33,140 nt of DNA from Larix sibirica (GCA_004151065.3 NWUY0304687732.1:1-33140), one strand, 5' to 3'; shown: positions 19,954 through 30,480, counted from the stretch's first letter. A program made the numbers and translations. The notes: generated by a model from the letters alone, not told the origin.

Positions 19954-20067
19954 TTCACATTCCGCAACTTATGTACTAATGATTAGTTCCTTAATACACA
20001 CACCAGTTAGCCCACACCTCTTAATTAAACTTAATATAGGCCTTCAATACCCATCTTCCTTACTAGT

Positions 20068-20370
20068 ATGAGTTGGATCTTTGGGCCTAGCTTCTCCAAA
20101 CATTATACCAATAAGGATTTTCAAAAATTTGTTCCTTATTTTACATTTAATCAGCCAACAGGCTTACCTATTAACATCGTTACCACTCTCGTTTCCACGC
20201 AGCGCAAGCCATCCTTCCTAAGGGCGAGGGATAAGAAAGCTGTCAAAAATACGGGGTTGGAGCAACCGGCTGAGAAAAGCAAGGTAAACGTAGGCGGCGG
20301 GAGCAGTACAGTAGCAAGAGCAGCTCAAGCGAGCAAGGGTAACTTGTTGCAAAAAACTACTTTCCGCTAG
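20068..20370 (+). other. Unrecognised 100-codon open frame
   Basis: Starts with MSWIFGPSFSKHYTNKDFQK and ends in a basic, Gly/Ser/Ala-rich tail. There is no membrane segment and no motif I recognise. It is transcribed, if at all, divergently from rps13. Possibly a chance frame. Confidence 0.15.
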
Positions 20371-20439
20371 CTGCAGTGACAACCAACTCAAACGCGCTGG
20401 GGAACAATGCTGGCGCCTTGTAGCTTTTCTAGGGATTTG

Positions 20440-20835
20440 TAATGAAAAGCTTTCTGGTCTGAGAGCTGTAGTAGCAATAGTTTGAATAGCTCCAGTAGTT
20501 GCAACTCTAGTAGTAGGAGCTCTTTTGGCTCAACGCAGTAGTATATATAGTAGGCTGCTTTAGAGGCAGTAGTGGTTTTAGTAGCTTTGAATAAAGTAGT
20601 TCCTGCCTTCAGCTAGTACTCTTTCCGATAGTAGTAGTGCTCCACTCTAGCTCAACATAGTAGTAGCGGTAGTAGTTTAGCTATAGTGTTATAGGGGGTT
20701 TACTTAATTCTCTACTCTAGTGCTTTAGAGGCTTTACTTTAGTAGTAGTAGCTCAACGTAGTAGCAGTAAGTAATAAGAGCTTCTCTATTAGTTATTAGT
20801 TAGTAATAGCTCAACGCTACAGCAGTAGTAGCTTT
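20440..20835 (+). repeat. Degenerate AGT-rich array with CTCAACGYAGTAG motif
   Basis: TAGTAG runs alternate with a recurring string: GGCTCAACGCAGTAGTAT (20528-20545), AGCTCAACATAGTAGTAG (20649-20666), AGCTCAACGTAGTAGCAG (20750-20767) and AGCTCAACGCTACAGCAG (20810-20827). The intervals are about 121, 101 and 60. It appears to be an old trinucleotide-type array mixed with a longer unit, and is non-coding. Confidence 0.7.
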
Positions 20836-20839
20836 CATG

Positions 20840-22560
20840 TTTATAGTATCAGCTTCAAAAAAGATCTTTAGACAAGCATCCATGGTGTTCTTACTAGTGA
20901 CTAGAATCATGTAAACAGAAGGATATCCATAATTATTGATAGATCAACACTAGGAGCAACACCAGGCGGCATTGCATCCTCCTGGGTTCGAGTACCAAAT
21001 GGAGTAGCGGCATTGATTGCCACCTGGCTATAGAGTACTAGCTCTATCAGTACCTTCGACAACCTAATTTCTAATTTGGACCACCTCTATATTCTGGCAC
21101 TAATTGGCGGCTATAAATGATCTCCTTCCTGGCAACGACCTTCTGTCTATGATCTCCTAACAGGACACATATAATGTAACAGAATCCATTATCATAGATA
21201 ACCTTACTGAAATGGGCATTATTACTTCTGATCTTAAAATAGCCGTCGATGCCACAAGGAAGGTGGTCCCTGGAGCCATCCATAAGTAGTTAGAGTTGTA
21301 AGAAAAACTACTATTGGAACTACAAACAAAAAAGAAATATGAGGATACTAGTCTCACATTCTTTGACAAATAGAATAAGAAATAGGCCTGACTTCTTATA
21401 ATAGCTGTTCTAGCAAATAAGCTTCTTGTTTTATCCTTAGAACTTGGTCCGTCCAATGGGCCTAATCAATGAGGATAATCCCTACAGAGACACGTACACC
21501 ATGACAAGCAATTAGCTTCGAGCGATGAGGTATGAGTGATTAGATTCCACGATTAGGTTACACTATTGGGGAGGGTTACACATTATGAGGTAAGTGAGTG
21601 AGTCACAGCCATTTGGTTCATTGCCACAGCCTCATCGTAAACTGGTCATTACCCATAATAAGCGATTCGTAGTAAGTCAGTGGTCAGAGCTAGTCGCCAG
21701 GGGATACTTGTTTATACCACTAGTCGATCCAAGAAGCGATCCAAGTGTTATTCGATGCTTAGCTTTAATTTATATCACTCCCAATACTAGGGCTAAGATA
21801 TCCCCCTTCGAGGTGGTTGAATCTTTCGTCCCCATCAAGGTACAATCTATCGTTCTAATGTGGCGGGAAGAGAGGCTAAGATTGCTAGTATAGATCATTG
21901 CATTTGTAGCATAACATCCCAGTATTACATTGAGAATATAGCTCTATAGGTATCATCCAGTTCTATGGGTCGATAGTATATTATTCCATCTATCCCTGGT
22001 TCCTATCTCTGCCTGGTAGGCTCATATGATTCAACCAATAATGGCTATGTGAACTATAGGAGAAGGAGTAAATTAAAGGCAAGGAAGCTCAAGGATAAGC
22101 GCTGTTATAATCTTCATGGGGTAGGTTTATTATAGGAATAAGATTCCGTAAGGCCAAGGCTTCAAGTATGCTAGCTCTATGTATTAAAGAGAAGCTAAGA
22201 ATCATAGTATAGATATGCTTGCCCAGTTCTTTATAGCTGAGTATATTATTTATGATCTGGGGTTAATAACTAAAATTTTGCTTTAGCCAACTCGATAATT
22301 GAATGCATGTAAGGTTATTCCATCCATTAATCCATCCATCCAATCAGGCAGGTAGCAGCATAATGAGTAGTCTTAGGCGGTTGAGTTAAAACCTTATTCT
22401 AAAAGTCCATTCCCTAGCTATTTGTGTTTTGGGGTTTCCGGTATACCCAAAACAACGAGTTCCTCTCCCTCCTACGTCGGATTCAGTTGAAATCCTTCAC
22501 TTAACTACTTTGCCTTGGTTGGTGCCGCTATCGTCCCTTCGGTACTGTCCCAAAAGCAGG
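20840..22560. other. Spacer, no gene recognised
   Basis: The stretch contains 99-codon frames at 21157-21456 (minus) and 21594-21893 (plus) and smaller overlapping ones, none familiar. GGGTTCGAGTACC near 20988 resembles a T-arm end, but no cloverleaf surrounds it. Nothing else is identifiable. Confidence 0.5.
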
Positions 22561-22574
22561 CAGGAATTATTGAT

Positions 22575-23405
22575 AACATTAATGAATTAGCAGTTGAAGT
22601 AGCAGCCGTATCAGCATTACCGGGGGGGTCATTCCCAGCATCATAATTCCCGGGATCATAAGCAGAACGACCGGCAGTTCCAAGCTAAGCAGCTTAAGCA
22701 TTGCTAGCAACACCAGTTGAACCGGCTTCCTCATTCCCAGTATCAGTTGACCCCGCATCCCCAGGAGAATAAAGTATTCCCAGGACAAGCAGAAAAACGA
22801 CCAGCAAAAGGATTCCTAGTAACAGCATTTCCAATAAGAGCATTCGCAGCAGAAGAACCGGAAGCACTACTTCGACCAACAGCATCAGCAGTTGAACAAG
22901 CAATCCCAGGGTAATCCCCATCAACACCAGTAGAATAAGCCTCATCCCCTAAGAATTCAAGTTGAATAAGCATAAGGAGCGATCTCAGGAGCAGCGGTTG
23001 AACGACCAGCATAAGTTCCCGGATAATTTCCATCAGCAGTATCAAGAGCAGTTTCACTTGCATAATTCCCAGCATCCAAGCAAAAGGCTTATCAGCAGAA
23101 GCGCTAGTTGAACCGGCTTCTTCCTCATTCCGGGCAGCACAACAAGCAGTCCCACCAGCAGCCTTTCTATCAACACTAGTTAAACCGTCCTAATTTAAAG
23201 CATTCCCAGTATAATAATTTTCAGCAGAATTATTCCAGCATTGTTCCCAGCATCAGTTCAAAGAGCAGTACCAAGAGCGGTTGAACCAGCTTAATTCCTG
23301 GCATTTGAATAATCAGTTGAAAGAACATTCCCAGGAGCAGTCCCATCATCAGCTGTTGAAGGGGCAGCAACCCCAGAATAAAAAGTATTACCAGGAGCCG
23401 GGGGA
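22575..23405 (-). repeat. Low-complexity array of ATTCCCAG / CAGTTGAA words
   Basis: The plus strand is built from a small vocabulary at irregular spacing: ATTCCCAG(C/T)AT (22631, 22733, 23062, 23205), CAGTTGAAC or GGTTGAACC (22713, 22889, 22997, 23106, 23278), and CAGCAG/CAGGAGCAG. On the minus strand all three frames give Gly/Ser/Thr/Ala/Asn-rich or Leu/Val/Met-rich peptides. Those peptides reflect the base pattern, and the frames there (22579-22788, 22694-22945, 22743-23075, 23291-23473) should not be read as genes. It could be the ruin of a repetitive nuclear coding region or an expanded mitochondrial repeat. Confidence 0.65.
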
Positions 23406-23419
23406 CTCCTTGAATGCTG

Positions 23420-25120
23420 AGAAGAAGGTTCGACTGATAATGCAGGAATGCCCATTTGAATGCCTATGTTCACTTATGGAAATGCTTGGAATTATGCAGG
23501 AAAATAAGCAGTGGGAGGGGGCTGGTAGGGAGCGCTAAGTAGCAGGCAGTGTGTCGGGCTCTGGCTCTGACTCTGTATCTGGATCGGGTCTCAGGTTTGG
23601 GTATCGGGTTTGGGATTCAAGAGTAGGTAGCGGGCCAAAGGTCGAAACCGAGGAGCAAAGCCCATCACACCCACTGTTACCAACAACGCGCACTGGTCAT
23701 ATGAAATACAACGCTTATGTAACGTTATATATCCCCTACGAAGCTCCCAAAGAATGGATGGATAAAACCCTTCGAATTTATATCTTTTATCTTCATACCT
23801 GTCTGTATATAAATTGATGCCCATCTATCTATCCCTGCTTAGATATATTCTATGATACCAAATCTCCCTTGACACCTTAAAAAATGGAGAAGCTACGATT
23901 GCTTCGATTGATAGTATGGGCTGGATGAATGGCTGTAAAGACGAACCCAGCTGGTCTAATCACCGCGGGCTTGCTTTTCTTATATGGGGAGTAACCCGGC
24001 TGCTGCTGTCGGCTGGTCGAACCCATTGGCTGGTTGTTTAACCCGGGCGGGGCTGGGATATGAAAGAAATTGCGGGATGATATTACTTACGTGCTTTTTG
24101 CTTGCTAACTATATTCTTTCTTTTTTCTTGCATTTGATGGGGGGGGTTCCGTCATTAACTCAGATTAATTGGCAATAAAGAAGATATATTATGCACTACT
24201 CAGAAGTGAAATATTGAAATACCTACTCTAGGCTTGTGTCTCTGCTGGACCAAGGCAAGAAACCCACACCTCTTTAGATGGATGGTAAATTCAGGAAAGA
24301 AAGGTGGCCTCTGGCTAGACCTTAAGGACCTATAAAGGTGGTTGAGGAAGGAAAGGTGCCGTCTCCATATTATAGAGAAGCTTAAAACCTGGTCTATCCG
24401 TTGAAAGAATAGGCTTAAGATAGTTTACAAGAGTCCCCATTGAAGTGGAAGATCATCAGCTGTAGAGTTGTTTAAGCCTTACTTATGGACCACTCCTAAG
24501 CTGTAGAGTTATCGCCCTATTAAACTTTACTAGCTAAGTATAAGCACCTATTTAACTGGACACCTCATATCCCTATGGATGGAAGGCCTTGATAAGCCCC
24601 AGCAGAGTACCAAACAGGCCTTAAGAAGATAAACGCTTCTTTAGTACTGTTAGTGTATCGCCTGGACCAACCCTATTGGATCATAAAGTCCACTACTTTT
24701 ATCCGTGTGAATACCGTAAACTTTGTTAACATAACTACCATAAAAGTCACTGGATCTGCTGCTGTTGGATCTTCCCAGACGCTACCTTTCAGTTTCACTT
24801 ATTCTCAGAAGGCCAGGGTTAGTACTCTCTCATCTGGATATGATGTCTGAAAGTCTCGCCCGACCCAAGAAGGAGCGAGGATACGAGCCGCGAAGAACCG
24901 TTAGGGATAGGGCGAGGACGACTTTGAACTAGCGAATTTTCCACTTCAATTACAGATTAAGAGTTTTGTGACAAGAACTGCAATTGCCCCGCCTCAATCT
25001 CTATACTTCCCCTCATATCACCACGTATCTAACCTCTCACCTCGCCTCGGACCCGAAATCGGACCCGGATTAACAACCCATAATGCATGCATCCCACCGC
25101 TAACACGCCCCCTTATCCCA
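23420..25120. other. Spacer, no gene recognised
   Basis: TCTGGCTCTGACTCTGTATC near 23558 is a small GGCTCTG-type repeat. AGCTGTAGAGTT occurs at about 24459 and 24500 with different flanks. Family A-related element at 24854-24889. Open frames here (23551-23817, 23984-24178, 24653-24850) show nothing I recognise. Confidence 0.5.
24854..24889 (+). repeat. Family A-related element
   Basis: TCTCGCCCGACCCAAGAAGG then AGCGAGGATACGAGCC. The left half matches TCTCCCGACCCAAGGAGG at 30271-30288; the right half is the inverse of 1653-1674. Confidence 0.7.
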
Positions 25121-25124
25121 CACA

Positions 25125-25300
25125 TCACACAGACAAGCCAGAAAGCAAGAAAGAAAGAGAGACAAGAAAGCACCACACGAGCGAAGGATAGACAGAAGAA
25201 GAAAAGGGGCAACGAGCTACATAGATAAAAAAGGAAGGAAAGCCAGCTGAGAGGAAGAGGGAGAGAGTAACGTAAGCAAGCGCCGAAGCAGTGAAAAAAT
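25125..25300 (+). repeat. Purine-rich tract
   Basis: AGAAAGCAAGAAAGAAAGAG and GAGGAAGAGGGAGAGAG are typical of the segment. The plus strand is mostly A and G for some 150 bases. It makes hydrophobic Leu/Phe/Ser-rich frames on the minus strand (25018-25441), which I attribute to composition and not to a membrane protein. Confidence 0.6.
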
Positions 25301-26720
25301 AGGCCGAAGCCAAGTCCCCCCGCCTGCAAACAATTGCTGAAGCGGAAAAAACGCCCCAAATAAACGAAGATCGGAACAACAATCCACAGCCCTTCCCAGA
25401 GTAGTAGTAGTTAGTGGGCATTCTTGCAGACAAACAGCCAACGAACGTAGTTAAAAGGTAAGGTGAAATGGTTCAACGAACGAATAATATAGCAGGGAGG
25501 GGAAGGTGAACAATAGAAGAGAACAGGTATCTTATCCACTTGTAAGTTTATTTAGCTTATGGCTTTATGTGAACAGAGGTTTTTTAGGCATAGGCAAAGG
25601 TAAACCAATAGAGGGAAAAGGAAGGAAGGGATATTACGTGGCTTGCCGGGATCAACTCGCCAGAGGTGGTGCCTGCAAAGGCGGATCGATATAGGTATAC
25701 AACAGCTTGGTTATATACGATTCACCCTATCTCATATATAGGAAGGATATCTCTTCTTATTTCTAATAAGGAGTTAAGTTATATCCATGCGTAACGAACC
25801 ACGTCACGTTTTGAAACTAGTTAGTTGGCTACACGTATTGAAAGCCTTTTAGGTACGGAGTTGCTCGACCAAAGCCCCACTCAATAAAGAAATGGTAAGA
25901 ATTATATCTTATGTGATTATGGCGCATAGATTCTGATATGAATAGTGGACTACCACCACCAATAAATTCAAATTGAATGAAATCTGACTCATCCAATATA
26001 AAGTGTGATTATCTTGTAAGTAAATAGAAATATAAAATCCTCCTCATTTCAAGCCCTTGTTCATTTCATCTCCCAGCCGGGATTCTTCATTCTCCCAGCA
26101 AGCAAATCCCCATTTATTTATCGCAGCAATTGTAGCTCTTCCATCCGCCCTAGCAATTGGTGTGGACGTGTTCAAATGCAATTATTAAAATGAAAATGTA
26201 AGTTGAAGGAAAGTAATCAAATTAGGTTTCAAATATCGCTTAAAGGCTCAGATGGCCATAGAATTACTTTCTCCTGGCATCCCCGACTAACCTTATATTC
26301 TTACTGCCTATACGCTTTCTGGTCTGCTTTCTACTATTTACGAAAACCCAACAACCTCCTTATGAATAGCCCACTGACAGCCAGTCCGCTAACAAGTTAG
26401 CTTTCAATTATCTTGCATCAGCAAGCAATAGTATCGAGTCCCTACCGCCTGTGTTAAACGTAGTGATTTTACATTATTAAAAAGAACTAAATAAAAACTG
26501 CACTTTCAAATGTAAGTTGGCATACCTGTAGTATTACCTTTTCAAACAAATCTTTTATTATTCAAATGCATGTTTGCCAAAGGTTTATCGAATCGACCAA
26601 AACAACTCGACCTGGGGTGTGTGCCCCCAACCCGGTGGGCAATCAATCAATAAATAAGAAAAGTAGCGTGTGATGATAGAGAAAGAAGTTCCCCAGTGTT
26701 CCTACCATATGATATTGAAA
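25301..26720. other. Spacer, no gene recognised
   Basis: Small frames (25506-25694, 26203-26400 plus; 26647-26829 minus) show no known family. A family A core, GCTCGACCAAAG, is at 25863. AAATGTAAGTTG occurs at about 26193 and 26508. I see no tRNA, and no group II domain V. Confidence 0.5.
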
Positions 26721-26734
26721 AAGTTGTTTGAAGA

Positions 26735-26905
26735 AGCCCCTTTAGCCTTTCAACTAGCCGCCTGTAACCAGGAGCCTTTAGCCAGCAGCCTAAATTCACC
26801 GAGTTCACCAGATTGAATCCATTCACCAAGGGGGCCCATCACCAGAATCACCAAGGAAGGCCAACAGAAGGAAGGAATAAGCAGCCTTTAGCCTTTCCCC
26901 TTCTT
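26735..26905 (-). repeat. Family G degenerate repeat, inverted
   Basis: On the plus strand CCCCTTTAGCCTTTCAAC, GTAACCAGGAGCCTTTAGCC and GCAGCCTTTAGCCTTTCCCC recur. Their complements (GGCTAAAGG, AAAGGCTAAAGG) are the words seen at 3408-3427 on the plus strand. TTCACCGAGTTCACC and ATTCACCAAGG add a second short word. Confidence 0.55.
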
Positions 26906-26939
26906 ATTCGAAGAATCCGGAAGGTATAGCCTGTTCAAT

Positions 26940-27065
26940 CTCTTTACCTTATAGCTATTATTACCTTATGGACACAACTTACCTTAAGGCTTTCACTCTA
27001 AGTCCATATGGATGTAGACAACCGTAAGGAGTCTTTATGGCTCTAGTAATTACCTTAAGGCTACT
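26940..27065 (+). repeat. ACCTTA(A/T)GGCT degenerate array
   Basis: TTTACCTTATAGCTATTATT, ATTACCTTATGGACAC, CTTACCTTAAGGCTTTCAC and AATTACCTTAAGGCTACTGG recur in 120 bases at uneven spacing. Possibly related to family G, whose complement also ends in AGGCT. Confidence 0.5.
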
Positions 27066-27459
27066 GGACAAATAATAGGAGACAAAGCAGTTCAATCTTA
27101 CTTTCTTTTTCTTTGTTAATGCTAGAATGGGCACAGTAGTACTTACACTATACAGCTTGTAGTTCTTGGTGCATGTGTACTACAGCTACAAAATACTAGT
27201 CGTTATAGAGTTGTAAGAGAGAGAATCACTATTAGGGAGGTAGGTAGCCCCATAAGGTCATTCCAGAAGATCATTTCATAGGGTCATTGCTGCTAGAATA
27301 AGCTGGAATACGTTGTTGTAAGTAAATCTAAGAAATCAAAGAACCTTCCAGTATATGCCGTATAGAAATACCTGGGATGTTTCAGCCTGTGTGTTGATCC
27401 TGACGGTACATAAAAACCAGAGACATCTAAATCTGCGGTGACTCGCCCAATTACCAAAG

Positions 27460-27860
27460 ACGATATCTGGTAATTATTTTATGATGGGGCCTACTCCAAA
27501 GGAAGGAGCCGGGGCAGGTGTTGTACTGATATCACCTTATGAAAAAAAATTAAAGTATTTTTCAATTGAATTTCATACTAAAAAAGTGTAGTGGTGGAAT
27601 ATGAGGCACTCATCTTGGGAATGGAAACTGCTAGTAAAATGGGGTTCTAATACTAGTTGCTTTTGGATATTTTGAACTCGTAGTCCAGCAAGTCCGTAAA
27701 AGCCAGACCAAACACCCTCAAATGATATCTTATCAAAATGAAGTCTGGGATTCTTGTCCACAATTTCTTTTATGCTTTCTATATCACTGCTATACCTAGT
27801 TAGAAAAATAAGCAAGCCGATGCCCTAGCTACTGCTGCTAGTATCTTCAACGCTCCTCCC
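27460..27860 (+). mobile_element. Second retrotransposon RNase H relic
   Basis: Allowing frame changes, the plus strand reads FYDGAYSK, EGAGAGVVLISP, VVEYEALILGMETASKMGF, LVAFGYFELVVQQVRK, SQTKHPQMISYQNEVWD and finally NKQADALATAASIFNAPP. This is the same kind of RNase H-like domain as at 9880-10302 but from a different element: the wording differs throughout. At least three frameshifts and a few stops are present. The GDSE box has become GYFE, so a catalytic aspartate is lost. No reverse transcriptase follows; similarity fades after about 27860, and a family A core (GCTCGACCAAA) lies 130 bases further at 27993. Confidence 0.82.
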
Positions 27861-28028
27861 GCCTAAAGTTGCAGGCCTCAAGTGTCCAGGCCTATCAAGA
27901 TAGGAAGGACATTGAAGGGATCATGCTCTGGTCATCCCTCTATTGTGGTCCAGAATTATTTACCCAGGGGCAGGATGTCGTTGATTGAGGCTGCTCGACC
28001 AAACTTGCATATGTGTAATTTGTACATT

Positions 28029-28388
28029 CTATGTGTAACTTGTCCATAGCCGAGATAAAGGATAAAAAGAAATAAGTTCCCAAAAGAAGTTCAGGCTTAA
28101 CCAGGAGACATTCTTGGTTACATATGAGTATATTAATTTAGCTATGCAGCCACCATAGGAGGGTCTCCGACCGCATATATTTACTTTGAACTTGTCCATT
28201 ATATAACAAGTTATGTTTATAAGTGGTGGATCCTGAGCACCATCCTCATTCCCTAAATAAACACTACTAGTTATAATCATGTTTGTTTTTGTTGTGTGGG
28301 GACCACAAGATATTAAAAACCTCCTAATTTCACATTTTGCCAGCGATACCACTAAAGAGAGACCGGGTAGCATGGAAACCTGCCGCAT
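28029..28388 (-). other. Unrecognised 119-codon open frame
   Basis: Begins MRQVSMLPGLSLVVSLAK and includes YIMDKFKVNICGRRPSYGGC and an aromatic-rich end (LSLNFFWELISFYPLSRLW). It resembles normal protein more than most frames here and sits 170 bases past the RNase H relic, so it could be another transferred piece. I do not recognise it and cannot exclude chance. Confidence 0.22.
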
Positions 28389-28399
28389 ATAGATGAGAC

Positions 28400-28770
28400 C
28401 ACCAGCAGACTGTGTGGGGGATCCCGCTAGCCAATAAGAAAGGACACCAGACTGTGTGGTTGTGAGATGCCACTAGCTGATACCGGGGCAGCGGTTCTTA
28501 CTACTATAGCCCTAATAACCCACTCTATGTACGTAGCATGGTTCCTACCTACACACACTAGTACGGAACACAGATGGATGATGAGATTAAACCAATAGGG
28601 TAGGGTAGTACATTAAAAAGGTTCCACTCTCGATATGGTACGATTCCACTACCGATAGGGTATATTGGGATGTTCCCACTACCGATGGTGATGAGGTTCA
28701 ACCGAAACCACTATCATAGGGGCATCACCATGAGGTTCCCCTAGAGGGGAAGCACTATCATATCATAGGG
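28400..28770 (+). repeat. Two adjacent degenerate direct-repeat blocks
   Basis: First block: AGACTGTGTGG at 28407 and 28449, each followed about 20 bases later by CGCTAGCCAATA or CACTAGCTGATA. Second block (28620-28770): TTCCACT(C/A)(T/C)CGAT, TTCCCACTACCGAT, then CACTATCATAGGGGCA and CACTATCATATCATAGGGGC. Unit lengths differ, so these are probably separate arrays. Confidence 0.6.
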
Positions 28771-28876
28771 GCAGCTGAACTGAACAACCCCTTAGGAACT
28801 TAAGGAGGGTTGAGAAAACCCGTTAAGTGTGTATCTATAAAGAATATACTAGATTGCATTGATACGTCCAAAAAGA

Positions 28877-28900
28877 AATAATAATAATAATAATAATAAT
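28877..28900 (+). repeat. AAT microsatellite, eight units
   Basis: Eight perfect AAT trinucleotides. It lies 17 bases before the strong hairpin at 28918-28972. Confidence 0.95.
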
Positions 28901-28917
28901 AAATAGTGTACCATTCT

Positions 28918-28972
28918 TTTTAAGATAAAGATTTCATTAAATTGTCATTTAATAAACTACTTTATCTTAAAA
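28918..28972. other. Long AT-rich hairpin (13-bp and 7-bp perfect stems)
   Basis: TTTTAAGATAAAG (28918-28930) is the exact reverse complement of CTTTATCTTAAAA (28960-28972). Inside it, ATTAAAT (28936-28942) pairs exactly with ATTTAAT (28947-28953) around a TGTC loop. The whole can fold as one 55-base stem-loop with a small internal loop. It could be a miniature inverted-repeat element, a cruciform, or an RNA 3'-end stabiliser. No gene flanks it. Confidence 0.85.
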
Positions 28973-29880
28973 TTCGCAGAATAAAAGCACATTTATACCT
29001 GTTCTGTACACTAACCCAGGATGGCCCTTTACGCTTTAAGGGCCAAATCCCCATTCAACTCTCAGTACGCCTACCAGTACGCATCCCCGTATTCCGTTCT
29101 ATCCCCATAACCCCATAACCCTTTCACCTTACGATATGCTCTCAGTCCCAGTTTATTAGGTAAGTCCCCTTTCAAGCCAACAGGCCCAATATAAATAGAT
29201 TTGGTTGGACAAGATGACAACTATTTCTTTTTCTATTCTGATACTAGCATATCCTGTGTCGCATCTCTACTCACTTTGCTGAAGTAAGCACCATAGGCCT
29301 TACTCCTTACTCCCCTTATGAGAGGCTGCGTACGGGGGGAATGCGGGTAACTGGTCCTTCCACCATTCCAAGGTTGTTTCGCTCTTATCGTCGTGTCCCC
29401 TTTAAATGGTAACGCGGATGTATTTAAACCTCCCTCTCTCGTCAAAATGTCCTCCCGGGCAAGTTAATAAACTTCACCCACAAGTTGAATTAAAAATAAA
29501 CAAGCTGTCGTAAAGGCTCTATAAATAGACTCCTTTTGCATACAACACCTATCCTCTGGTCACTTAAACCGGTAAGTACATAACAGGCGGTAAGTAGATC
29601 CAAATTTATATGTTCCACCTCACATGGCAACATCATCCGTCCGTAGTCCGGCCCCTATCTTATCTGCCGATGTGGGACTGCCAATATGCAAAGCCATCAA
29701 ATATACTGCTTATGTGGTAAATAAATCCCTAACTAACTGTACTACTTTCCCGTTGCTTATATAAAATTGTTCCCACATGGCACGAAACGTATTTCCTTCC
29801 GTACCTCCTTCCGTCCTTCCTGGACACGTGGGAAAGAGAACGGGAAACCCACATATAATCCCTACCTTCGTAGGATGGGT
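28973..29880. other. Spacer, no gene recognised
   Basis: Only a 70-codon minus-strand frame (29233-29445) of unknown nature. CCCCATAACC occurs twice in a row (29105, 29114). The rest has no identifiable content. Confidence 0.5.
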
Positions 29881-29889
29881 TTTTCCTGA

Positions 29890-30080
29890 GGGGTGGTATC
29901 CTCAAGTGTTAAGGCCTCTAGTTAAAGACCTACTATCGTGAGTCAAGGCCTCTATCATATGTCAGGCCTGTCGGCTTCCTCTCTCCATGCCTCTATCAAG
30001 TGTAAAGGCGGCAAGTGTCCAGACCCCTTCCTAGTGTCCAGTCCTATTCTATCATGTCAAGACCTCTATTGATTCCAGAA
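29890..30080 (+). repeat. Degenerate AAGTGT-AAGGCCTCTATC array
   Basis: AAGTGTTAAGGCCTCTAG, GAGTCAAGGCCTCTATCA, ATGCCTCTATCAAGTGTAAA, CAAGTGTCCAGACC, CTAGTGTCCAGTCC and TGTCAAGACCTCTATTG follow each other with 20-40 base spacing. A single related piece, CCTCAAGTGTCCAGGCCTAT, is at 27875-27894, so the unit is also dispersed. Confidence 0.7.
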
Positions 30081-30109
30081 GGCATAATGTGTGGATGAAC
30101 CCGTAAAAT

Positions 30110-30480
30110 GGGGATTGGTTCCTGAAAGGGTAAAAGGGTCCTTCCTTCAATACGCATTCCGTAAACACCCGGGAATTTAAGGAATGAAATACCGGTTATC
30201 ATAGATAAACGCTATAAAAGGAGCGTTAAGCAGCTCGACCATTAGGGAGAGGGGCGAGGTACTTCGCAGCTCTCCCGACCCAAGGAGGGAGAGGGTATGG
30301 TTCATAAAGAATAAAATCCACTTTGTAGGAATGATTCTATTTTTGTATCCTAAAAAAAGAGCAATTATTAAGCAATATCGGTTAATTAGGCTTTTTTCTT
30401 TTTCTTTTTTCATTTTTACTCAATATAAGATAAAATCTGTCAGCTTGCTTACATTATATACGTAATTATACAACCGTGGA
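30110..30480. other. Spacer with a family A-related element
   Basis: A 78-codon minus-strand frame (30177-30413) is rich in Leu, Ile and Phe but shows no known family. The only structured content is the element at 30233-30297. Confidence 0.5.
30233..30297 (+). repeat. Longest family A-related element
   Basis: GCTCGACCATTAGGGAGAGG (also at 15629-15648) is followed by GGCGAGGTACTTCGCAGC and CTCCCGACCCAAGGAGGGAG. It joins in one place the left half (GCTCGACC...) and right half (CGACCCAAG, GCGAGGTAC) seen separately at 743, 1653 and 24854, so it may show the original architecture: two related ~30-bp units in tandem. Confidence 0.7.

Noticed and set aside
20940-21010. GGGTTCGAGTACC, like a tRNA T-arm
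   Set aside because: No acceptor stem, D-arm or anticodon arm can be placed at the right distances.
22579-23075. Long Leu/Val/Met-rich and Gly/Ser/Thr-rich frames on the minus strand
   Set aside because: They are different readings of the same low-complexity array, not conserved protein.
25018-25441. Three overlapping hydrophobic minus-strand frames that look like a membrane protein
   Set aside because: The hydrophobicity follows from a purine-rich tract on the plus strand, and all three frames look similar.
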